Positions 27,020 to 34,876 of a stretch of 64,000 bases of DNA are shown one piece after another. Origin of the DNA: Stomatohabitans albus (GTDB taxonomy: Bacteria > Actinomycetota > Nitriliruptoria > Euzebyales > Euzebyaceae); contig NZ_JAYKKE010000001.1 of NCBI RefSeq assembly GCF_036336025.1, forward strand, positions 563,790-627,789, written 5' to 3'. How positions within the stretch are numbered: the first letter of the stretch is position 1; the number at the start of each line of letters is the position of its first letter. The notes under the pieces are model-generated. The model searched no databases, was not told where the DNA came from, and worked only from the letters and a program-made list of their open reading frames with translations. The position numbers and the translations under genes were made by a program.

Positions 27020-28423
27020 ATGTCAAAGCGCGTCCTCACCCCTCAATCCGAAGATTTCCCTCGCTGGTACCAAGATGTTGTTGCCAAAGCGGACCTAGCC
27101 GAGAACGGTCCGGTTCGCGGCACCATGATTATTAAACCGTGGGGGTACGCCCTTTGGGAGAGTGTGAAGGCAGAAGTTGATGCGCGTATTAAAGCCACAG
27201 GCCACCACAATGTCGCCTTCCCTATGTTTATCCCTAATAGCTTCATTACAAAAGAAGCCGACCACGTAGAGGGGTTTAGCCCTGAACTGGCGATGGTGAC
27301 CCATGCGGGTGGGAGTGAACTCGCTGAGCCACTTGTGGTGCGACCAACGTCAGAAACGGTTATTGGCGATGCGATGAGCCGATGGATTCAGGGCTATCGT
27401 GACTTACCGCTACTCATTAACCAATGGGCCAATGTTGTGCGTTGGGAGATGCGTCCTCGACTGTTTTTGCGCACCAGTGAGTTTTGGTGGCAGGAAGGAC
27501 ATACAGCCCACGCTACCAATGAAGATGCCCAAGCCGAAGCCTTAATGGCTCATATGGACATCTATGCAGATGTACTCAACAATCACATGGCTATCGCCTC
27601 CTTTGCCGGGCTGAAGACCAAGCGCGAGACATTCGCTGGTGCTGATCTGACGTGGACCCATGAAGGGATGATGAAAGACGGTAAAGCCCTTCAAATGGCA
27701 ACGAGTCACAACTTGGGCCAACAGTTCGCCAAAGCGTTCGACATCACCTTTACCGACGAAACCAACCAGTTGCGCCACGCTTGGACGACCTCCTGGGGTT
27801 TGAGTACGCGCACAATCGGTGCGCTGATTATGAGCCACGGTGACGATAACGGTTTGGTTCTCCCCCCGGCGATGGCACCTGAACAGGTTGTGGTTATTGC
27901 AATCAAGGAAGAAACTGTTCCGGCAACCCATGATCTTGTAGCCAAGCTTCGCACCGCTGGTCTCCGCGCTCATGCTGATATTCGTACCGAACAAGGATTT
28001 GGCCGTCGGGCAACAGAGTGGGAGTTAAAGGGCGTTCCGGTACGGGTTGAAGTCGGGCCACGAGATCTCGCCGAGGAGAAGGTCACCTATGCGGTTCGAG
28101 ACCTTAGCGACGGCAAAAAGAGCGTTTCAATCACTGAGCTTGAAGGGGCACTGACACAAGAGCTAGATGTCATGCAAACACGGTTAAAGGAAGCCAGTGC
28201 AACCCGTCTGCGCGAACGCACCGTGGACGTTGAAACGGCAGATGCTGTCGATCGTGATTACGCAGGCTTTTACCGCATTCCGTGGGCAAACCTCGGCGAA
28301 GACGGCGAAACGACCCTGGCCGAAGATGCATGGACGGTACGGTGCCTTATCCACGAGAATGGTGAACAACCAAGCAGCCGTGACGAAGCAGGCTTGTTAG
28401 CAATCGTTGCTAAGGCGTACTAA
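27020..28423 (+). CDS. proS: Prolyl-tRNA synthetase, archaeal/eukaryotic type
   Basis: 467-aa class II synthetase of the ProS type 3 form: it starts directly with the catalytic core (DFPRWYQDVVAKADLAENGPVRG, motif 2 region RWEMRPRLFLRTSEFWWQEGHTAH), lacks the bacterial INS editing insertion, has a C-terminal anticodon domain and ends in a Tyr (AKAY), as is typical of this form. Charges tRNA-Pro; without INS, Ala-tRNA-Pro editing must be done by another protein. A weak CAGG ribosome site precedes the ATG. Confidence 0.96.
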   Translation: MSKRVLTPQSEDFPRWYQDVVAKADLAENGPVRGTMIIKPWGYALWESVKAEVDARIKATGHHNVAFPMFIPNSFITKEADHVEGFSPELAMVTHAGGSELAEPLVVRPTSETVIGDAMSRWIQGYRDLPLLINQWANVVRWEMRPRLFLRTSEFWWQEGHTAHATNEDAQAEALMAHMDIYADVLNNHMAIASFAGLKTKRETFAGADLTWTHEGMMKDGKALQMATSHNLGQQFAKAFDITFTDETNQLRHAWTTSWGLSTRTIGALIMSHGDDNGLVLPPAMAPEQVVVIAIKEETVPATHDLVAKLRTAGLRAHADIRTEQGFGRRATEWELKGVPVRVEVGPRDLAEEKVTYAVRDLSDGKKSVSITELEGALTQELDVMQTRLKEASATRLRERTVDVETADAVDRDYAGFYRIPWANLGEDGETTLAEDAWTVRCLIHENGEQPSSRDEAGLLAIVAKAY

Positions 28424-28515
28424 TTCATCACCAGATTGGCATGTAAGTTCACAACCCATTCGTTCACACTGTAAGTACCACAACATACGCTCCAAGTTTC
28501 CCCCGGAGGAGCCAG

Positions 28516-29208
28516 ATGGACCAAACCACCCTTATCCTGCTCGTTATATCAATATTGCTCAGCGTCGCATCTTTAGCGATGGCTTTGAAGGCCATTAAAG
28601 GTGAGCAACGGATCAAGGCTGCCTACCGGCGCTTCTCGAAGGGTCGCAAGGAAGACGTTATTACGTTGCTTGACACCCATATCACAGAAGTTGAAGCCCT
28701 CCGAGATGAAGTGGCTGGTATGAGTGCAGAAAACCGCCAGCTACGCAGCCTGATTTCTAAAACTTTGAGCCGAGTCGGTGTTGTTCGCTATGACGCATTT
28801 GATGATATGGGTGGTCGCTTGAGTTTTTCGGCCGCCCTGCTTGATGAACATGGTGACGGCATCGTGGTTACGGCAATGAACGGTCGACAACAAACCCGAA
28901 CCTATGCCAAGCCAGTGCGTGCTGGGGGGTCGAGCCACCACCTTTCTCGTGAGGAGGGCGCCGCAATTGACCAGGCCATGAATACCGGTCGAAACCGCAC
29001 CAAACAAGCATTAGGGCCTTCGGGAAGCTCAACTCAGGTTGCCGTCAGTCGTGCTGATCGAACAGCAGAAACAGAAGCACCACGCGACCTTAATGACACC
29101 GGTGACTACATCGAAGTACTCGATCACAACACACCGGCACCTCACCGTGCAGCCCCGATGGCCGGGTATGGCGATGATGATGAATTGGACGGCACTCCCC
29201 AGGGGTAG
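28516..29208 (+). CDS. DUF4446 family membrane protein
   Basis: 230 aa. One N-terminal membrane helix (about 5-27, TLILLVISILLSVASLAMAL), a basic helical/coiled-coil stretch to about 85 and then the conserved core VGVVRYDAFDDMGGRLSFSAALLDEHGDGIVV ... SRxYAKPV-like ... LSREEGAAIDQAM that defines DUF4446. Residues after ~155 are low-complexity and polar. Ribosome site CCCCGGAGGAG is strong. The family function is unknown; it is often near genes of replication or cell-cycle control in Firmicutes and Actinobacteria. Here it lies 12 bp before pheA. Confidence 0.85.
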   Translation: MDQTTLILLVISILLSVASLAMALKAIKGEQRIKAAYRRFSKGRKEDVITLLDTHITEVEALRDEVAGMSAENRQLRSLISKTLSRVGVVRYDAFDDMGGRLSFSAALLDEHGDGIVVTAMNGRQQTRTYAKPVRAGGSSHHLSREEGAAIDQAMNTGRNRTKQALGPSGSSTQVAVSRADRTAETEAPRDLNDTGDYIEVLDHNTPAPHRAAPMAGYGDDDELDGTPQG

Positions 29209-29220
29209 GACACGCCCATC

Positions 29221-30171
29221 ATGAAGACGGTTACAGATGGACAACCTAAACCCCTTGCGCATTTAGGTCCGGCCGGTACGTTCACTGAGTTGGCCGCGAT
29301 GCGCTTTGCACAGCCTGGACAGCCGCTATCTCCGCTTCCATCTATTCGGGCGGTCATCGAAGCGGTCCGAAATGGGCATGTTGATGCGGGTGTAGTGCCC
29401 ATTGAAAATGCGGTTGAGGGAGCAGTAACGGCAACATTGGATTTGCTTGGATTTGGACCTCCTGGCGTGTATATGCAAGCTGAAACGGATGTGCCTATAG
29501 AGATGGCGCTGCTTGCATTCCCAGGAACCGTACTTGATGAAATAACTGAGGTGCGTTCCCATCCAGTTGCACTCGGACAATGCACACAGTGGCTGGATAC
29601 ACACCTTGATTCAGCAGCCCTCATTGATGTGGCTTCAACCGCTGAAGGAGCTACTCAGGTGCGTGACGCAGGGGCACATTCTTCTATAGCTGCTCTTGGG
29701 AATGCGCTATTAGCCGAGCAGTTGGGCTTAGAGATTGTGGCGGCACCTGTCCAAGATCTTCACACTAACGCCACTCGATTTGCACTTATTGGCCGGTCCC
29801 TCCCTCCCCTGAGTGGCCACGACCGAACCTCTATCGTCGTGTTCTTGGATAATGATCGAGCTGGCCAACTCCTGTCTGTCCTCAGCCATTTCGCTAGCCG
29901 TGGTATTAACTTGACCCGCATTGTGAGTCGCCCTACACGACGTGCATTTGGGGACTATGCCATGTTCATTGATTTTGAAGGCCATGTAGAAGATAACCAC
30001 GTCGGGAATGCACTTCGGGCTGTTCATCGTCACGTTGGTGATATCCGCGTCCTTGGCTCGGTTGCGCGAGCAGATGGCACGCCATCACCATCTAAGCCCC
30101 AAGGTGAATCAGACGCAGACTATGCCGCAGCCCGTACCTGGTATGATGGGTTACGAAATCTTGTGCAGTAA
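29221..30171 (+). CDS. pheA: Prephenate dehydratase
   Basis: 316-aa enzyme converting prephenate to phenylpyruvate in phenylalanine synthesis. GPAGTFTELAAMRF opens the catalytic domain, VPIENAVEGAVTATLDLL and the catalytic TRF (NATRFALIG) follow, and a C-terminal ACT domain (about 200-275, SHFASRGINLTRIVSRPTR) should give feedback control by phenylalanine. No chorismate mutase domain is fused. Follows DUF4446 by 12 bp and is followed by the first GDPD-family gene. Confidence 0.96.
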   Translation: MKTVTDGQPKPLAHLGPAGTFTELAAMRFAQPGQPLSPLPSIRAVIEAVRNGHVDAGVVPIENAVEGAVTATLDLLGFGPPGVYMQAETDVPIEMALLAFPGTVLDEITEVRSHPVALGQCTQWLDTHLDSAALIDVASTAEGATQVRDAGAHSSIAALGNALLAEQLGLEIVAAPVQDLHTNATRFALIGRSLPPLSGHDRTSIVVFLDNDRAGQLLSVLSHFASRGINLTRIVSRPTRRAFGDYAMFIDFEGHVEDNHVGNALRAVHRHVGDIRVLGSVARADGTPSPSKPQGESDADYAAARTWYDGLRNLVQ

Positions 30172-30215
30172 TCACCCGCCAGATGGCCTGGTCACCGTCG
30201 TTTAGGATAGGTTCA

Positions 30216-31964
30216 ATGCCAGGTCAGACTACAGAACCACAGTCAACTGTTACACCTCGCCAGACTCCTGATATGGCAAGTCGTCTCTGGGCTGACCTTT
30301 GGTTGTATGTGCGTTACCACATCGTCACAAAAGTATTGTTGCTCTTTGGTGTCTTGCCAGTTATTCGTGTGGGCATCAACACAACGATTGCAAGTGTGGG
30401 TAAACCCATTGTCGGACGAGATGACTTACTTTCTCTTGCATTTAGCCCACAAGGGATTGTGGTTATAGTCCTTTTGAGCATGTTCGTTGTTCTTGCTATC
30501 GCAACCGAGATTTCAGCGTTCATTATCATGGAAGCAACACGTGTGTTGCGTGGTGGGCAACCCGGGGTGTTTGCCACATTGGGAGCAGCCATCCGAGCAT
30601 CTCAACGCTACTTCGTTCCATCTACGGTATTGCTCATTGCGTATATGGGATTGATCGTTCCTCTTAGTGGTGTTGGGTTATCCATCGGGCCACTTCGGCA
30701 ATTCGCTCTTCCTGTTGATATCCAAGAGGTCATCCAAGCAAATTCAAGCTATTCCAATGCCTATGCCGTGGCTGTCATTGGATTTATGGTGCTCAGCTAC
30801 TTCTTGATGTTTACGTTCCACTACATCCTGTTGGACTATGCAACCCCATGGCAAGGGATGACACGTTCAATGAAGTTCATGTGGATAAATGGCCTCAATT
30901 TGGCAAAAGAAACGATCACACGTTCAGGTAAAACTGTGGCCATTGGTGCTGGCATTGTCCTTCTTGCCGCGTTCGTGTTATCGGCCTACCAGGGAGCAGC
31001 AGTAACGGCCAAACTCCGATCATTTATCTCACTCATTGGGGTTGTTGGTGCCATTCAAGCAAATGGGGTATTGGTATTCATCTTGCTCCCGCTTCAGATA
31101 CGAAATAGCACCCAACAGTTCATCACATACCACACACCACCTGAAACGGATGAAACCGCAACAGCCCCATTGGGGTTTGATCTGACCTATCTCCCAGAAC
31201 GCACCGCCTCACCTACGCCCTACCCAAAGTTCTTTGTAACTGCCCTCCTCCTTATGGCATTTCTAGGAAATGGGGTTGGGTTTTATACATCATTTGTCCG
31301 TATTGATGATGTGATTGTGGATCGAAAGCCAATCAGTATCATTGCCAATCACCGCGAAAATGACCTCGGTGTGGAACCATCCATCCAGGCAATCACCGAG
31401 AGTATTCAGCATGGCGCAACCGGAATTGTTGTTGATGCCAGGAATGATGGCAAGGGACAGTGGGGCTTAGCTGATGGTACGGCCTTATCCATCGTGACCC
31501 AAGTAGCCAAAGGACAGGCAAGGGTATTTGTGGTTCTTCCTCGACACATCACAGCGCACGATAGCTATGCGCTTATTGATGTGCTTGAACAAGAATCGAC
31601 CCTCGCAGAGGCTACGTTGCTGAGTACTGATTACTCGTTGCTGGCTGATATCCACCGCCATAACCCAACGGTCTCTACTGGGTATATTGCCGATTTTGCA
31701 CTTGGGGACCTGTCGGCATTGCCAGTAGACACGATTGTGATCGAACGATTTAATGCCACCGAGGAGACCTTAAAGGCATTAAAGACGAAGCACATTCAAG
31801 TGCTCTACCGTTCCGCAGAGCCGCCCAAAGAACTTGCGCTGACCGTACCCAATGAAGTGGATGGCCTGATCACCAACCACCCAAAGCAGTTGCGAGAAGC
31901 CTTCAATCAAGTGGAGGGACGGAGCCCGGCTGAGCTTTTGATTACTCCGATCAGGTCAGAGTAA
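30216..31964 (+). CDS. Membrane protein with a decayed GDPD domain
   Basis: 582 aa from ATG 30216 (TAGGATAGG upstream; ATG 30183 is an upstream alternative). About seven membrane helices form a GPDPase-type membrane domain (residues 1-360); the extracytoplasmic C-terminus (365-582) is recognisably a glycerophosphodiester phosphodiesterase TIM barrel, aligned with the next gene. The first catalytic pair His379-Arg380 survives (NHRENDLGVEPS), but the ExD site has become VVDARND and the HD general acid is missing, so catalysis is probably lost. Likely a pseudoenzyme partner or regulator of the active paralogue. Confidence 0.75.
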   Translation: MPGQTTEPQSTVTPRQTPDMASRLWADLWLYVRYHIVTKVLLLFGVLPVIRVGINTTIASVGKPIVGRDDLLSLAFSPQGIVVIVLLSMFVVLAIATEISAFIIMEATRVLRGGQPGVFATLGAAIRASQRYFVPSTVLLIAYMGLIVPLSGVGLSIGPLRQFALPVDIQEVIQANSSYSNAYAVAVIGFMVLSYFLMFTFHYILLDYATPWQGMTRSMKFMWINGLNLAKETITRSGKTVAIGAGIVLLAAFVLSAYQGAAVTAKLRSFISLIGVVGAIQANGVLVFILLPLQIRNSTQQFITYHTPPETDETATAPLGFDLTYLPERTASPTPYPKFFVTALLLMAFLGNGVGFYTSFVRIDDVIVDRKPISIIANHRENDLGVEPSIQAITESIQHGATGIVVDARNDGKGQWGLADGTALSIVTQVAKGQARVFVVLPRHITAHDSYALIDVLEQESTLAEATLLSTDYSLLADIHRHNPTVSTGYIADFALGDLSALPVDTIVIERFNATEETLKALKTKHIQVLYRSAEPPKELALTVPNEVDGLITNHPKQLREAFNQVEGRSPAELLITPIRSE

Positions 31965-32252
31965 ACCCAAGACGAACAATAACTCTAACGACATAACATG
32001 AAATTACAATATTCTGCATGATATAGAAATATTATATTATATATAAGACCTACATGTACTTACTCTCTAGTACTAAAAAATAACAGAGTGTAATCTGTTT
32101 GATTTTCAACTATATCAAGGAAATGGTGCTAGGTTTGGAAACTTGCCATGGTTCCAAGGATTTTAATAATCGTTAGAACATGGTGTAGCACATTCACCAT
32201 AGTTGGCGTGAGATACGGCTGGTCTTGCCGAAAGAATGAAAGAGAAGACCAC
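31965..32252. other. AT-rich spacer before the second GDPD gene
   Basis: 288 bp, very AT-rich in 32010-32100 (runs of TATATT-like sequence), clearly unlike the coding regions on either side. It may hold the promoter of the second GDPD gene. A small inverted repeat ATGGTG/CACCAT lies at 32180-32200. Confidence 0.5.
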
Positions 32253-34109
32253 ATGCAGCAAAATAACAACGAGGAGCAAGCATTTGCTCCACCAATTTCT
32301 ATCGACAATGACTTTTGGCTAGATAACTGGCTCTTTATTAAGTACCAGCTACTGACCAAACCAATACTGGCTCTCTTAGTTCTTCCAGCATTTTCAGTTA
32401 TCATGAAATGGCTGATTAGGTCATCTGGCCGAACAGCATTGAGTAGCGGTGACTACATTTCATTTTTACTTAGCCCTCAGGGTTTTGCCTTGTTGGCAAT
32501 TGGGATCGTGTTTATTGTTGTTGCGATCGCCACCGACATCCTGGCATTTGTGATTATTGAATCCACAAAACGAACCAGAGGCTATCGACCAAATGCGCGA
32601 CAGACCCTCATCGCAGCGTTTAAGACACTGCCCCTCTTTCTACACCCATCAGTCATTCTCTTAGTTGCCTATATTGCGCTCGTGGTACCGCTTAGTGGCG
32701 TTGGTATATCTGTTGGCGCCTTCAGCCAATTCAAAATTCCAAACTTTATTACTGATGTAATTTTTAGATCTCCGCTCTATAGCACACTGTATTACGTTGC
32801 TATCGGTGTCTTTATTGTGCTTGGTGTTTTCTTGCAGTTCACATTCCACATCATGCTGCTTGAAAAAGTCTCACCCTATGTAGCGATGAAGCGATCCTTT
32901 GTGTTTATGCGTCACAATCTTTGGGGCTATATCAAACATATTTTGCCACCATCATTAATCGTAACTATCACGCTTATCGCCATAGCTGCCCTCACATATT
33001 TTGGGTTAACTTTGGTAAATGGGCTGAATATCGAAATCTTGGCACGCCGATTTGGTTTAGTCCTCTTGTTACTTATCGGCGCTGCACTTCTTGCGTTTGT
33101 AACATTCCTGGCATTGCCGTTCTTCTTGAAATTGACAACACAGTTTTTCTTGCAACAGTACTTCCATATCTCAAAACCGAGCGATGTACGCAACTACGAT
33201 TCACTCGTCCTCACCTATCTCCCCGATGAAGAGCGGGCGCAAGCCACCCGTCCAAAAACAATCATGGCGGGACTCACCGCAGGTGCCCTGCTGCTTAGTG
33301 TTGGCGGAGCCATGATCGGGGCTGCCTTTTTCGATGAGATCTTTCGCCCCAAACATCACATCGCTGTTGTAGCCCACCGAGGTGGCGGCGACCTCGGACC
33401 CGAAAATACGGTGGCAGGATTACAGGCTGCTATCGATCAAGGGGTGCAGTGGTCTGAATTCGATGTTCAACGCACCAAAGATGGCGGGTATGTGATCAAC
33501 CACGACAAGGACTTCAACCGTGTTGCAGGTGTGGATAAAACTCCTGGCGATCTCACTGTTTCAGAGGCAACCGAGATTCCGGTTAAGGATCTATTCAACC
33601 CTCAGAAGCCATCCGGTTCCGTTGCGACACTTGATGATTACTTCAAGACTGCCAAAGGCAAAATTGGGTTATTCATCGAACTTAAAGGTGTCTCCGCCGA
33701 TCATCAAATGGTTGATGATGTTGCCAAGATGATCAAGGAATACGGCGTTGAAGACCAGGCGGTTATCCTGAGTCTGGACTACGACATCATTCAGTATGCG
33801 GAGTCTACGTATCCTGAATTACTCACAGGGTTCTTGTATTTCTTTAGTGTCGGGGATTCGACCAACCTTGTAGGCGATTTCCTCATCATGGAGGAGGAAG
33901 AAGCCAAACAAGACAAAATTGATGAGATTCGTGCAACTGGAAAGAAAGTTGTGGTTTGGACGGTCAATAAGGACGAGTCCATTGAAAAATTTGTTCAGTG
34001 GGATATCGACGGATTAATCACCGACTTCCCAGGCAAAGTGCAACAGGGATTACAGCGCCAGGCGGGTTTGACCGACCTTGACCTAGTTCTTCAGGCGTTT
34101 AGCCTTTGA
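32253..34109 (+). CDS. Membrane glycerophosphodiester phosphodiesterase, intact site
   Basis: 618 aa from ATG 32253 (AGAGAAG ribosome site; the longer frame from 32148 has no support). Seven or so membrane helices (about 40-345) precede an outward-facing GDPD domain (about 370-600) with the full catalytic set: HRGGGDLGPENT (His375, Arg376, Glu), SEFDVQRTKDG (ExD) and VINHD (general acid). It should cleave glycerophosphodiesters, perhaps from lipids or teichoic-acid-like polymers, to glycerol-3-phosphate and an alcohol. Paralogue of the preceding gene, sharing the membrane domain pattern (FAEQF/ LSPQGFALL, VPLSGVGxSxGxxxQF). Confidence 0.88.
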   Translation: MQQNNNEEQAFAPPISIDNDFWLDNWLFIKYQLLTKPILALLVLPAFSVIMKWLIRSSGRTALSSGDYISFLLSPQGFALLAIGIVFIVVAIATDILAFVIIESTKRTRGYRPNARQTLIAAFKTLPLFLHPSVILLVAYIALVVPLSGVGISVGAFSQFKIPNFITDVIFRSPLYSTLYYVAIGVFIVLGVFLQFTFHIMLLEKVSPYVAMKRSFVFMRHNLWGYIKHILPPSLIVTITLIAIAALTYFGLTLVNGLNIEILARRFGLVLLLLIGAALLAFVTFLALPFFLKLTTQFFLQQYFHISKPSDVRNYDSLVLTYLPDEERAQATRPKTIMAGLTAGALLLSVGGAMIGAAFFDEIFRPKHHIAVVAHRGGGDLGPENTVAGLQAAIDQGVQWSEFDVQRTKDGGYVINHDKDFNRVAGVDKTPGDLTVSEATEIPVKDLFNPQKPSGSVATLDDYFKTAKGKIGLFIELKGVSADHQMVDDVAKMIKEYGVEDQAVILSLDYDIIQYAESTYPELLTGFLYFFSVGDSTNLVGDFLIMEEEEAKQDKIDEIRATGKKVVVWTVNKDESIEKFVQWDIDGLITDFPGKVQQGLQRQAGLTDLDLVLQAFSL

Positions 34110-34115
34110 CCCTCA

Positions 34116-34158
34116 GCTATGGAGTGGCCGAATAGCCTGATGCTGGCCACTCCATAGC
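34116..34158. terminator. Bidirectional terminator hairpin
   Basis: GCTATGGAGTGGCC pairs perfectly with GGCCACTCCATAGC around a 15-base loop, 6 bp after the GDPD stop and 1 bp before the stop of the convergent membrane-protein gene. Confidence 0.75.
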
Positions 34159-34159
34159 G

Positions 34160-34771
34160 CTATTCAGCTCCAACCTGCTCGGGCAATCGCCGCTGTCGGA
34201 GCTTTTCAATCACTACAGCAATCCAAGTAGAAATAAGAATTGGTTGCATGGCTAAGTTGATATTTCTTGGGGTTAGAATTACCTGAAACATATCTTTTGC
34301 AGTCGATGCACCAATAACTTCAGAAAATACTTGGTTAATACCATCAAACATAAATTGGTAGACGGCAAGATAGATCGTGCTCCATTGAATAAAATATTCA
34401 ATAATTTCTATATCTTCGCTTCCCAGCCGCTTAAGCCACCCACGATTAATCATAAATAATCGCAAGTAGAACTGAATAATTCCAGCAACAAAGACAATGA
34501 TAAAAATCATTAACAGAAAGCTCGTTGAATTAAACTTTGAATGGAAGATTCCATCAATAAGCTCTAAGTAGCCATCGATGAGTAATGCAGACCCTCCAAT
34601 TGGAATAGCTGCTAGCACAACGGAGATAGCCCCCGCAACAACCATAATTATAAAGTTAATAGCTATATACAAGAAACGGAACCTAGACTTCCCCTCCTTA
34701 CCTCTATTAATAATTAAATCAATAAAATAAAATATAGTTATAATTCCTATTATTTGAATAAGGTTAATCAT
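34160..34771 (-). CDS. AT-rich integral membrane protein of unknown function
   Basis: 203 aa with about five to six membrane helices (IIGIITIFYFIDLII; FLYIAINFIIMVVAGAISVVLA; FLLMIFIIVFVAGIIQF; WSTIYLAVYQFMF; ILISTWIAVVIEKL) and a polar middle loop. I do not recognise the family. Base composition is strikingly AT-rich (Ile/Phe/Asn/Lys codons of the ATA/TTT/AAT/AAA kind), unlike neighbours, and the look is of a low-GC Firmicutes protein, so acquisition by transfer is likely. It converges on the GDPD gene with a shared terminator. Confidence 0.65.
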   Translation of the reverse strand: MINLIQIIGIITIFYFIDLIINRGKEGKSRFRFLYIAINFIIMVVAGAISVVLAAIPIGGSALLIDGYLELIDGIFHSKFNSTSFLLMIFIIVFVAGIIQFYLRLFMINRGWLKRLGSEDIEIIEYFIQWSTIYLAVYQFMFDGINQVFSEVIGASTAKDMFQVILTPRNINLAMQPILISTWIAVVIEKLRQRRLPEQVGAE

Positions 34772-34876
34772 CAGGCCCCTTCATGCTCGGACCATAGCCT
34801 ACCGCCTCCATCCCAACACAAAGAATGGGTACCTACAGTCAAATGAATCCGTAGGTACCCACACAGTACTGTCAAG

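Noticed and set aside
28390-28420. Inverted repeat TTAGCAA/TTGCTAA at the end of proS
   Set aside because: It is inside the conserved C-terminal coding sequence (LLAIVAKAY) and is short; treated as chance.
32148-32252. 35-codon extension of the second GDPD gene
   Set aside because: No ribosome site, composition unlike a leader, and ATG 32253 has AGAGAAG at good distance.
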